Shown here one piece after another: positions 24,400-32,360 of a stretch of DNA of 64,000 nucleotides. A model generated the notes under the pieces. It ran no database searches and had not been told where the DNA came from. It saw nothing but the letters and a program-made list of their open reading frames with translations. How positions within the stretch are numbered: position 1 is the stretch's first letter; every line of letters starts with the position of its first letter. A program made the translations under genes and the position numbers. This stretch comes from Cloacibacillus evryensis DSM 19522 (GTDB taxonomy: Bacteria > Synergistota > Synergistia > Synergistales > Synergistaceae): positions 1,198,501-1,262,500 of the forward strand of contig NZ_KK073872.1 in the NCBI RefSeq assembly GCF_000585335.1, read 5' to 3'.

Positions 24400-25391
24400 T
24401 GATAAACAGAGCCGTTTTTGTCATTGCAGACGGAGCAGTCCCTTATCGCAACCAGGCCGTTGAAGAATATCTTATGCGGACTGTCGAGGCGGGGAGCTGC
24501 GTCCTCTATCTCTGGCAAAACCAGAGAACGGTCGTTATCGGCCGCAATCAAAACGGCCGCGCCGAATGCCGCGTAGAATTGCTTGAAAAGGACGGCGGGT
24601 ATCTTGCCCGCCGTCTTTCAGGAGGAGGCGCGGTCTTCCACGATCTGGGGAACCTGAACTTTTCCTTTATCGCGGCGGACCCCGATTACAGCGTCGCGCG
24701 GCAGCAGGGGGTCATCCTCGCGGCCGTGCGCTCACTGGGACTCTCCGCGGAGCTCTCGGGCCGCAACGACATCACCGTCGGAGGCCGGAAATTTTCCGGC
24801 AACGCCTTCATGTCAAGCGGCAGACGCCATTGCCACCACGGCACGCTGCTCATCAGCGCCGACACGTCTGATATGGCTAAATATCTGAACGTGGACAAGG
24901 ATAAGCTGGAGAGCAAGGGCGTCCGCTCCGTCCGTTCGAGGGTCGTGAATCTCTCCGAGCTCGACGGCGGCATCACTGTGGAGACGATGACCTCGGCCCT
25001 GCGCGAGGCATTCGGCGGCGAATACGACGTCGAGCCGGAAAATTTGGCGGTCTCGGATCTTGACGAAGCGCTCCTTGATTCCATGACGCAAAAGTTCGCC
25101 TCTCCGGAATGGCGGCTCGAGGCGGAGCCGGATTTCGTTTTCCGCAGAAAACGGCGTTTTGACTGGGGCGGGGCCGAACTGTGCCTCACCGTCTCGGAGG
25201 GCAATGTAACCGCCGCGCGCCTTTTTACGGACGCGCTCGATCCGGATTTCTCGGAAACGGTAGAAAAAACTTTAACGGGAGCCGCTTTTACGACGGACTC
25301 TCTCCGCGGCGCGCTCATAGGCACAAATTGCCGGGAGGAGCGGGAACGTATGCTCCTCGACATCTCTTCTCTCTTGATGGAGGCGGAATAA
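24399..25391 (+). CDS. lplA: Lipoate-protein ligase
   Basis: LplA activates lipoate with ATP and attaches it to lipoyl domains, here presumably GcvH Lys 64. RRLSGGGAVF (71-80), DLGNLNFSF and GGRKFSGNA (Lys 131) form the adenylate-binding site. The C-terminal accessory domain is present (330 aa). It overlaps gcvPB by one base and lpdA by one (TAATG). Confidence 0.92.
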   Translation: MINRAVFVIADGAVPYRNQAVEEYLMRTVEAGSCVLYLWQNQRTVVIGRNQNGRAECRVELLEKDGGYLARRLSGGGAVFHDLGNLNFSFIAADPDYSVARQQGVILAAVRSLGLSAELSGRNDITVGGRKFSGNAFMSSGRRHCHHGTLLISADTSDMAKYLNVDKDKLESKGVRSVRSRVVNLSELDGGITVETMTSALREAFGGEYDVEPENLAVSDLDEALLDSMTQKFASPEWRLEAEPDFVFRRKRRFDWGGAELCLTVSEGNVTAARLFTDALDPDFSETVEKTLTGAAFTTDSLRGALIGTNCREERERMLLDISSLLMEAE

Positions 25392-26797
25392 TGGACAGTT
25401 ACGATCTGATTATCATAGGAGCCGGCCCCGGAGGTTACGTGGGCGCCGTCCGCGCGGCGCAGCTCGGCCTTAAGGTCTGCGTCATAGAGCGCCGCGACGT
25501 CGGCGGCACCTGCCTGAACCGCGGCTGCATCCCGACGAAATCGCTGCTCTACACATCGGAGCTCTTTGCCAAGGCGAACCATGACTTTGAGCTGCTCGGC
25601 CTTCACGCGGACAACGTCTCGTGCGACCCGGTAAAGATGTATGACCGTAAAGATCAGGTCGTAGGCAGGCTTCGGAGCGGCGTGGAACAGCTTCTCAAGG
25701 CGAACGGCGTCGTCCGCCTCTTCGGCTGCGGCTCCGTCGCCGGCCCCGGCAGCGTGAAATTTACCTCGCCGGACGGCGAAGAGACGATGCTCACGGCGAA
25801 GAACATCCTGATCGCCAGCGGCTCGAAGCCGTCGCGCACGCAGTTCCCGGGCTGCGATCTGCCGGGCGTCATCACCAGCGACGAACTGCTCGCCGACAGC
25901 GGCGTAGTGAAGAAAAAGCTGCTGGTCTTCGGCGCGGGCGTCATCGCCGTGGAATTCGCCACCGTCTTCGCCAACCTCGGCTGCGAAGTTGCAATGGTAG
26001 TGCGCAGCCGCCTGATGCGCGTATGGGACGACGATATATCGAAGAACTTCGGCACGGTCCTTAAAAAACGCGGCATAAAAGTCTACGGGAAATCCGTCGT
26101 CAAAGAGGTGGTAAGGGCCGGGGACGGCCTGCTCTGCCGCTTTGCCTCCGACGGAAAGGATTTCGAGCTGGAGGCCGACAGCATCCTCGTCGCCAACGGC
26201 CGCGAGCCGGATACGGAGGGGCTCTACTGCGGCGGCTTCACGCTGCCGATGAAGAACGGCTGCATCGAGGTAAACGACAGCTTCGAGACCTCCGTGCCGG
26301 GGATATACGCCATCGGAGACGTGATCGGCGGCATGCAGCTGGCGCATCTGGCCTCCGCGCAGGCGATCAGCGTCTGCGAACGGCTCGCCGGCGAAGAGCC
26401 GAGCGTCTGCCTTGAGTTCATTCCAAACTGCATCTACACCGCCCCTGAGATCGCAAGCGTCGGGCTGACCGAGGCCGAAGCCGCGGAGCGCGGGCGGAAG
26501 GTTATAATCGGTAAATATATGATGATGGGCAACGGAAAAACCATCATCGAAAACGGGGAGCGCGGCTTTATCAAGCTGGTCTTTGACGCCGATACCGACG
26601 TGCTCCTGGGCGCGCAGCTCATGTGCGAACGCGCCACTGACATGATCGCGGAGCTTGCCACCGCCTGTGTCAGCCGGCTGACGGCGGAACAGCTTACGCG
26701 CGTCGTCCGTCCTCACCCCACTTTCTGCGAGGCTGTCACAGAGGCTGTTGAGGCCGCCCACGGCAGGTCCATCCACAGCGCTCCTGCTAAAAAGTAA
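25391..26797 (+). CDS. lpdA: Dihydrolipoyl dehydrogenase (L protein)
   Basis: The flavoprotein reoxidises dihydrolipoyl-GcvH with NAD+. The FAD motif GAGPGGYVGAVRAAQLG (10-26), the redox disulfide GGTCLNRGC (Cys 41, Cys 46), a second nucleotide motif around GAGVIAVE and the C-terminal RPHPTFCEAV with the catalytic His are present. Length 468 aa. Start overlaps lplA. NADH made here would feed the hydrogenase or Rex-controlled pathways. Confidence 0.95.
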   Translation: MDSYDLIIIGAGPGGYVGAVRAAQLGLKVCVIERRDVGGTCLNRGCIPTKSLLYTSELFAKANHDFELLGLHADNVSCDPVKMYDRKDQVVGRLRSGVEQLLKANGVVRLFGCGSVAGPGSVKFTSPDGEETMLTAKNILIASGSKPSRTQFPGCDLPGVITSDELLADSGVVKKKLLVFGAGVIAVEFATVFANLGCEVAMVVRSRLMRVWDDDISKNFGTVLKKRGIKVYGKSVVKEVVRAGDGLLCRFASDGKDFELEADSILVANGREPDTEGLYCGGFTLPMKNGCIEVNDSFETSVPGIYAIGDVIGGMQLAHLASAQAISVCERLAGEEPSVCLEFIPNCIYTAPEIASVGLTEAEAAERGRKVIIGKYMMMGNGKTIIENGERGFIKLVFDADTDVLLGAQLMCERATDMIAELATACVSRLTAEQLTRVVRPHPTFCEAVTEAVEAAHGRSIHSAPAKK

Positions 26798-26849
26798 CAA
26801 GTAATCACGCCCCGGCTTAGCCGGGAGCCTAACCTTCTAATATGTATTG

Positions 26850-26899
26850 CCGGTCGGGAAGGTTTCACCGGAAAATTTTTCGCTGACCTCCCCGGCTGG
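26850..26899 (+). promoter_or_regulatory. Long imperfect hairpin in the fhs leader
   Basis: CCGGTCGGGAAGGT pairs with ACCTCCCCGGCTGG in 13 of 14 positions (two wobbles) around a 22-nt loop. It lies about 130 nt before fhs. A smaller CCCGGC/GCCGGG hairpin at about 26810 precedes it. No T run follows, so it is not a simple terminator. The 232-bp gap holds no gene. Confidence 0.4.
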
Positions 26900-27029
26900 G
26901 ATATTTGTGCCGCCGTTAAACCGGAATAGCTGTTTGTACCCGCGCCTTCCCGTGTTTATTCATAACGGATGACGGCGGCGGCGTGCGGACACACGCGTCA
27001 AATGTAAATACGATAAGGAGGAATTTTTA

Positions 27030-28697
27030 ATGAAGACAGACATTGAGATCGCCCAGGAAGCACCTTTGCTGAAGATCAACGAGATCGCCGCCCGATGCGG
27101 GGTCGACGAGAAATATATCGAGCAATACGGAAGCTATAAGGCCAAGATCGACTATAAACTGCTGAAAGAGACCGCAAAGCCGGACGGCAAGCTGATACTC
27201 GTCACCGCCATCACGCCCACTCCGGCGGGCGAGGGCAAGACCACGACGACCGTCGGGCTTGCCGACGGGATGCGCCGCATCGGCAAAAACGCCGTCGTCG
27301 CGCTGCGCGAACCTTCGCTGGGGCCCGTATTCGGCATCAAGGGCGGCGCTGCCGGCGGCGGATACGCCCAGGTCGCGCCGATGGAAGATATAAACTTGCA
27401 CTTCACGGGAGACTTCCACGCCATCGGCGCCGCGAACAACCTGCTTGCCGCGATGCTGGACAACCACATCCAGCAGGGCAACGCGCTCGGGATAGACGCT
27501 AAAAAAATTACATGGAGGCGCGCCGTCGATATGAACGACCGCCAGCTCCGCAATATAGTTGACGGGCTCGGCGGCAAGGCGCAGGGAGTGCCGCGCGAAG
27601 ACGGCTTCGACATCACGGTCGCGTCGGAGGTCATGGCAGTCCTCTGCCTGGCCGCGGACATCACAGACCTTAAAGAGCGCCTCGCGCGCATGATCGTGGG
27701 CTATACGTTTAAAGACGAGCCCGTGACGGCCGGCGACCTGCACGCGGCCGGCGCGATGGCCGCCCTGCTCAAAGATGCGCTGAAGCCGAACCTCGTCCAG
27801 ACGCTGGAGCATACGCCCGCATTTATCCACGGAGGCCCCTTCGCCAACATAGCGCACGGCTGCAACTCCATCACCGCCACCCGCATGGCGATGAAGATGG
27901 GGGATTACGCCATCACGGAGGCGGGATTCGCCGCCGACCTCGGCGCGGAAAAGTTCCTTGACATCAAGTGCCGCATGGCCGGCCTCAGCCCCACCGCGGT
28001 CGTCGTCGTAGCCACCGTCCGCGCGCTCAAGCATCACGGCGGCCTCGCCAAGAGCGAACTGAACAGCGAAAATCTCGAAGCCCTTGAAAAGGGCCTGCCG
28101 AACCTGCTGCGCCACGTCGACAACATCAAGAACGTCTTCGGCCTGCCGTGCGTGGTAGCGATCAACGCCTTCCCGACAGATACGAAGGCCGAGCTGGACC
28201 TCGTCGAGAAGAGATGCGGCGAACTCGGCGTCAACGTCGCGCTCTCCGAAGTGTGGGCGAAGGGCGGCGAAGGCGGCATGGCCCTCGCGGAAGAGGTCGT
28301 GCGCCTCTGCGATGGCCCCAACGATTTTAAATTCAGCTATGAGCTGGAAAAGCCGATAGAAGAAAAACTCGACGCCATCTGCCGGCGCGTTTATCACGCG
28401 GACGGCGTGCAGCTGACCTCCGGCGCGAAAAAACAGGCGCAGCGCCTGACAGAGCTGGGCTTCGGCGATCTTCCGATCTGCATGGCGAAGACGCAGTATT
28501 CGTTCTCAGACGACGCGGCGAGCCTCGGCGCGCCCGACGGATTCACGATCACCGTGCGCAACCTTAAGGTCTCCGCCGGAGCCGGCTTCATCGTGGCGCT
28601 GACGGGCGACATAATGACGATGCCCGGCCTGCCGAAAGTTCCCGCGGCCGAGAAGATCGACATCGACGAAAACGGCGTGATCAGCGGACTGTTCTAG
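27030..28697 (+). CDS. fhs: Formate-tetrahydrofolate ligase
   Basis: Fhs interconverts formate + THF + ATP and 10-formyl-THF + ADP + Pi. Run in reverse after the glycine cleavage system, it yields ATP and formate. The P-loop [11 protein letters not shown] is at 64-74, followed by [20 protein letters not shown], and the chain is the normal 555 aa. AAGGAGG precedes the ATG. It heads fhs-fchA-folD, directly after the glycine operon. Confidence 0.97.
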   Translation: MKTDIEIAQEAPLLKINEIAARCGVDEKYIEQYGSYKAKIDYKLLKETAKPDGKLILVTAITPTPAGEGKTTTTVGLADGMRRIGKNAVVALREPSLGPVFGIKGGAAGGGYAQVAPMEDINLHFTGDFHAIGAANNLLAAMLDNHIQQGNALGIDAKKITWRRAVDMNDRQLRNIVDGLGGKAQGVPREDGFDITVASEVMAVLCLAADITDLKERLARMIVGYTFKDEPVTAGDLHAAGAMAALLKDALKPNLVQTLEHTPAFIHGGPFANIAHGCNSITATRMAMKMGDYAITEAGFAADLGAEKFLDIKCRMAGLSPTAVVVVATVRALKHHGGLAKSELNSENLEALEKGLPNLLRHVDNIKNVFGLPCVVAINAFPTDTKAELDLVEKRCGELGVNVALSEVWAKGGEGGMALAEEVVRLCDGPNDFKFSYELEKPIEEKLDAICRRVYHADGVQLTSGAKKQAQRLTELGFGDLPICMAKTQYSFSDDAASLGAPDGFTITVRNLKVSAGAGFIVALTGDIMTMPGLPKVPAAEKIDIDENGVISGLF

Positions 28698-28757
28698 CCG
28701 TCAAACCGCGGGGCGCCTCTTCCGGCGCTTCGCGGTAATTTTAAGGAGGAATGCTTC

Positions 28758-29381
28758 GTGAGCGGCAAACTAGTTGAAAAAAGCTGCGTCGAATTTGCGG
28801 AGGCGCTGGCCTCCAAAATGCCGACGCCGGGAGGCGGCGGAGCCGCCGCGCTCTGCGGCGCGCTGGGAACGGCGCTCTGCTCTATGGTCGGCAATTTCAC
28901 GACGGGCCGTAAAAAATACGCCGCCGTGGAGGAAGATATAAAAGTCATACTCTCAAAGGCGGAAAAGATCAGGCAGAGGTTTTTGGAGCTGGCGGACGAG
29001 GACGCCGCCGCCTTCGAGCCGCTTGCGAAAGCCTATTCCATTCCAAAAGAAGACCCCAAACGCGAGGAAATATTAGAGAGGGCGACCCTTGACGCCTGCC
29101 GTGCGCCGCTCGAAATGATGCATTACAGCTGCATGGCGGTCGGCCTGCTGGATGAGATGAAGGAAAAGGGCAGCGTCATGCTCATGTCCGATGTGGCGTG
29201 CGGGGCGCTATTCTGCAAAGCGGCGCTGGAAAGCGCCGCCGTCAACGTATTCGTAAATACAAAAACGCTGCGGAACAGGGAGAGGGCGGCGGAGCTTGAG
29301 TCGGATGCCGACGATATGCTGCGCCTGTATTCGCCGAAAGCTCAAAAAATAGCCGACGAAATAGCCGGCGGACTGAGGTAG
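28758..29381 (+). CDS. fchA: Methenyltetrahydrofolate cyclohydrolase (FchA type)
   Basis: A 207-aa member of the formiminotransferase-cyclodeaminase family, the stand-alone cyclohydrolase that opens methenyl-THF to 10-formyl-THF in anaerobes. TPGGGGAAALCGALGTAL near residue 24 and the helical body are typical. A GTG start follows TAAGGAGG. With fhs and folD it completes the methylene-THF to formate route. Its presence fits the apparent loss of cyclohydrolase residues in the neighbouring FolD. Confidence 0.9.
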   Translation: MSGKLVEKSCVEFAEALASKMPTPGGGGAAALCGALGTALCSMVGNFTTGRKKYAAVEEDIKVILSKAEKIRQRFLELADEDAAAFEPLAKAYSIPKEDPKREEILERATLDACRAPLEMMHYSCMAVGLLDEMKEKGSVMLMSDVACGALFCKAALESAAVNVFVNTKTLRNRERAAELESDADDMLRLYSPKAQKIADEIAGGLR

Positions 29382-29399
29382 GCGGGGAAGGAGATAGCT

Positions 29400-30287
29400 A
29401 TGTCGATCGTTTTAAAAGGGGCGCCTGTTGCAAACGCGCTGACGGAAGTTCTGAAAGAACGCGCGAAAAAGCTGAAAGAAAAAGGCGTGACGCCGACGCT
29501 TGCCATTCTGCGCGTCGGCGAACGCGAGGATGACCTGGCCTATGAACGCGGCGCGAAAAGCCGCTGCGGAAAAGTCGGCGTGGATGTGCGCTGTTTCGTG
29601 CTGCCCGGCGGCTGTTCACGCAACGAACTGTTGGACGCGGTGAGAACGATCAACGAGGACGATTCCATACACGGCTGCCTCATGTTCAGGCCGCTGCCCG
29701 TCAAGGGCGACGAGCTGGCGGCCTGTGCCCTGCTCTCGCCGGAAAAAGATGTGGACTGCATCACCGGCGGATCTTTAGAGTCGGTATTCATCGGCGCCGG
29801 CACGGGCTTTCCCCCCTGCACCGCTCAGGCCTGCATAGAAATGCTGGACTACTACGGTTACTCCCTGCAAGGGAAGCGGGTAACGGTCATCGGGCGCAGC
29901 CTGGTCATAGGCAAACCGGTTTCCATGATGCTGCAGGCGAGGCACGCCACCGTCACCATGTGCCATACAAAGACCGCCGACATAGCCGCGGCCTGCCGAA
30001 ACGCGGAGATCCTGATCGCCGCCGCGGGAAAGGCCGGCGTTGTCGGCGCAGACTACACGAACCGTGAACAGGTGATCATCGACGTGGGGATCAACGTGGA
30101 CGCGGAGGGCAAACTCTGCGGCGACGTACTTTTTGATGCGGTGGAGCCGCTGGTCGCCGCCATCACCCCGGTACCCGGCGGCGTCGGGACCGTCACCTCG
30201 GCGGTGCTTGCCAAGCACGTTGTTGAGGCGGCGGAGAAAACGCTGGCGCTTGTACCGGACTTGGCGGCTGCGTGCTGCTCCCTCTGA
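29400..30287 (+). CDS. folD: Methylenetetrahydrofolate dehydrogenase (FolD family)
   Basis: FolD oxidises methylene-THF to methenyl-THF with NAD(P)+. The Rossmann segment VTVIGRSLVIGKPVSMML, KDVDCIT and PVPGGVGTVT are conserved and the length (295 aa) is normal. In the catalytic region, Tyr 48 is present, but the lysine expected four residues later is Ala 52 (AYERGAKSRC), and the glutamine of the usual VQLPL motif is replaced (LMFRPLP). These are the residues needed for cyclohydrolase activity, so this copy may be dehydrogenase only, with FchA doing the second step. Confidence 0.9.
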   Translation: MSIVLKGAPVANALTEVLKERAKKLKEKGVTPTLAILRVGEREDDLAYERGAKSRCGKVGVDVRCFVLPGGCSRNELLDAVRTINEDDSIHGCLMFRPLPVKGDELAACALLSPEKDVDCITGGSLESVFIGAGTGFPPCTAQACIEMLDYYGYSLQGKRVTVIGRSLVIGKPVSMMLQARHATVTMCHTKTADIAAACRNAEILIAAAGKAGVVGADYTNREQVIIDVGINVDAEGKLCGDVLFDAVEPLVAAITPVPGGVGTVTSAVLAKHVVEAAEKTLALVPDLAAACCSL

Positions 30288-30360
30288 AAGACAGGCCGCA
30301 CGGGGCGTTCTTTTTACCGTAGGGCCGTTTGCCGTCCGTACCTTCGGCCCTGGCCTCTGT

Positions 30361-30690
30361 CACGGCAAGGTATGCTTATCCCTTGGAACAAAGCCGCCGG
30401 ACAGCCTGCTCAGTATTTTCATTCTCTCGGCTCTGTGCAATATCCTTATTTATATTGCCGCGGAGGGTTATAATAATATTGACAACGAAGTAGGGAAATA
30501 CCTTTCTTTGTTTCTGGGCGTGATGGTTTTTATTCTGTGCGGCTTTGAACATTGTGTGGCTAATATGTTTTTCTTTGTCATGGCGGGCGCGTGGAGCGGC
30601 GAGACAATTATTTATCTGCTGTCCATGACCGTCGGCAATGCCGTGGGAGGAGTCATCTTTCCCTTGGTGCGGGGCTGGATTCATGATTAA
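30361..30690 (+). pseudogene. C-terminal remnant of a formate/nitrite transporter
   Basis: After the folD stop an open frame, running on from inside folD in another frame, encodes about 100 residues that look like the last half of a FocA/NirC-family channel: ALCNILIYIA, then GFEHCVANMFFFVMAG and TVGNAVGGVIF. Three hydrophobic helices are visible. The N-terminal half is missing, and there is no good start codon or ribosome site. A formate channel beside fhs-fchA-folD would make biological sense, so this is probably the relic of one. Confidence 0.6.
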
Positions 30691-30840
30691 ACCGGCAAAA
30701 AAATGGCGTAAAGGAGACGACACTTTAAAGAGTGATATATAAAACGATGACCTCTTGTGAGATGCGTTGTACAAGGACGATGCCTCTTTTTTCTTTGTGG
30801 TGATTTTCTCGTCCCGCCGACGCAAGCGAAAGGAGATTCT

Positions 30841-31764
30841 ATGAATATACTCCAGTGGGAATACGCGATTGAAGTAGCCCGGCTAAGCTCGATCAACAAA
30901 GCCGCTGAAAAGCTGCTGGTCGCGCCGCCCAATTTGAGCCGCGCGATCAGAGAGCTGGAAGAAGACCTTGGCATCGTCATATTCAATCGTTCCTATAAAG
31001 GTATGACTTTAACGCCGGAAGGTGAAAACTTCATCGGTTACGCGAAAAGGATTATCGGGCAGATAAATGAAGTTGAGTATATGTATAAAAGCGGCGCGTC
31101 GGTAAAACAAAAATTTTCCGTATCCGTACCGAGGGCAAGCTACATATCCGACGCGTTCGCCCGTTTTTCAACATGCGTCAGCGCGGAACAGGCGGAAATA
31201 TATTATAACGAAACCAGTTCGCTGCATACCATGGACAGCGTGATTTCCTCCGAGTACGATCTGGGGATAGTAAGGTATGCCAAAAAATTCGACAAATATT
31301 TTGAGAAATCATTTGAGGAAAAAGGGCTGCTCTACGAACTGATTACGGATTTTCATTATGTCCTGATCATGAACCGCGACAGCCCGCTTGCCGCTCAAGA
31401 CGCGATACGCCTGTCTGACTTGACGCCCTTCATTGAGATCGCGCATGCCGATCCGTTCGTGCCCTCGCTGGCGCTGTCCGCCGTCAGAAAAGAGGAGCTG
31501 CCGGAAGAGATCAAGCGCAGGATATTTGTCTTTGAGCGTGCAAGTCAATTCAGCCTGCTGCTTCACAACAAAGAAACCTTCATGTGGGTATCTCCCGTCC
31601 CGAATCAACTGCTGGAACAGTTCCAGCTTGTACAAAAGGAATGTGCGGATAACCGAAAAACCTATCGTGATGTTCTGGTCCACAGAAAGGACTATCCGCT
31701 TTCCGAACTGGACAGGCGGTTTATCACAGAGCTCATCCGGGCAAAAAGGCGCTGCCTGCCTTAA
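30841..31764 (+). CDS. LysR-family transcriptional regulator
   Basis: A 307-aa LysR protein. The N-terminal winged helix-turn-helix is clear (LQWEYAIEVARLSSINKAAEKLLVAPPNLSRAIRELEEDLG, residues 4-44). The effector domain follows and is divergent. The ATG at 30841 has AAAGGAGA 7 nt upstream. It lies just before the hydrogenase operon in the same direction, so that operon or the lost formate channel may be its target. Effector unknown. Confidence 0.85.
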   Translation: MNILQWEYAIEVARLSSINKAAEKLLVAPPNLSRAIRELEEDLGIVIFNRSYKGMTLTPEGENFIGYAKRIIGQINEVEYMYKSGASVKQKFSVSVPRASYISDAFARFSTCVSAEQAEIYYNETSSLHTMDSVISSEYDLGIVRYAKKFDKYFEKSFEEKGLLYELITDFHYVLIMNRDSPLAAQDAIRLSDLTPFIEIAHADPFVPSLALSAVRKEELPEEIKRRIFVFERASQFSLLLHNKETFMWVSPVPNQLLEQFQLVQKECADNRKTYRDVLVHRKDYPLSELDRRFITELIRAKRRCLP

Positions 31765-31805
31765 CGTCAGTTTTTATACTCGCGGGATAGTTTTCCGGCC
31801 TTCTG

Positions 31806-31843
31806 ACAAGCGCTTGTATATCGTAAATAAAATGAGTTATAAT
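31806..31843 (+). promoter_or_regulatory. Hydrogenase operon promoter with overlapping palindrome
   Basis: TTGTAT and TATAAT are 18 bp apart. A perfect 12-bp palindrome ACAAGCGCTTGT (31806-31817) overlaps the -35 box, which is where a repressor would block polymerase. It shares the ACAA/TTGT ends of Rex sites but not their spacing. Confidence 0.6.
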
Positions 31844-31877
31844 CAAAAAATAATGAATGACGGAGAGGAATGTTATC

Positions 31878-32360
31878 GTGACAGAAAAATTTGATTACGC
31901 GCTCATCGATAAGATACTTGAAGAGCATGAGTCTTCAGGTACGGCTATTATCGCGATATTACAGGATATCCAGGAACATTACCGTTATCTGCCCCGCGAG
32001 ATTTTCCCCTATCTCTCCAGAAAGCTGAGGGTGCCCCAGGCGCGTATCTACAGCGTCGCCACCTTTTACGAAAATTTTTCCCTCAACCCGAAGGGGAAAT
32101 TTGTGATAAAAGTCTGCGACGGCACCGCCTGCCACGTGCGCAAGTCGATCCCTATCCTTGAACAGCTGCGCTCGGAGCTCGGCCTCTCCGATAAGAAGGT
32201 GACGACCGACGACCTCGGCTTCACCGTGGAGACCGTCTCCTGCCTCGGCGCCTGCGGCCTCGCGCCGGTGCTCACCGTCAACGACAAAGTATACCCTGCG
32301 ATGACGCCCGACAAGGCCTCGGCGCTCCTCTCCGCGCTGAAGGAGGGGCTTATAAGATGA
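31878..32360 (+). CDS. NADH-linked [FeFe]-hydrogenase, small [2Fe-2S] subunit (HydC/HndA/NuoE type)
   Basis: A 160-aa thioredoxin-like ferredoxin that passes electrons between the NADH/FMN subunit and the rest of the complex. The four cluster cysteines are Cys 80, 85, 122 and 126 (VCDGTAC, SCLGAC). The GTG at 31878 is chosen because AGAGGA lies 8 nt upstream; an ATG 21 nt earlier is possible. It overlaps the next gene by 4 nt, giving the HydC-HydB-HydA order of multimeric, often electron-bifurcating, hydrogenases. Confidence 0.88.
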   Translation: MTEKFDYALIDKILEEHESSGTAIIAILQDIQEHYRYLPREIFPYLSRKLRVPQARIYSVATFYENFSLNPKGKFVIKVCDGTACHVRKSIPILEQLRSELGLSDKKVTTDDLGFTVETVSCLGACGLAPVLTVNDKVYPAMTPDKASALLSALKEGLIR

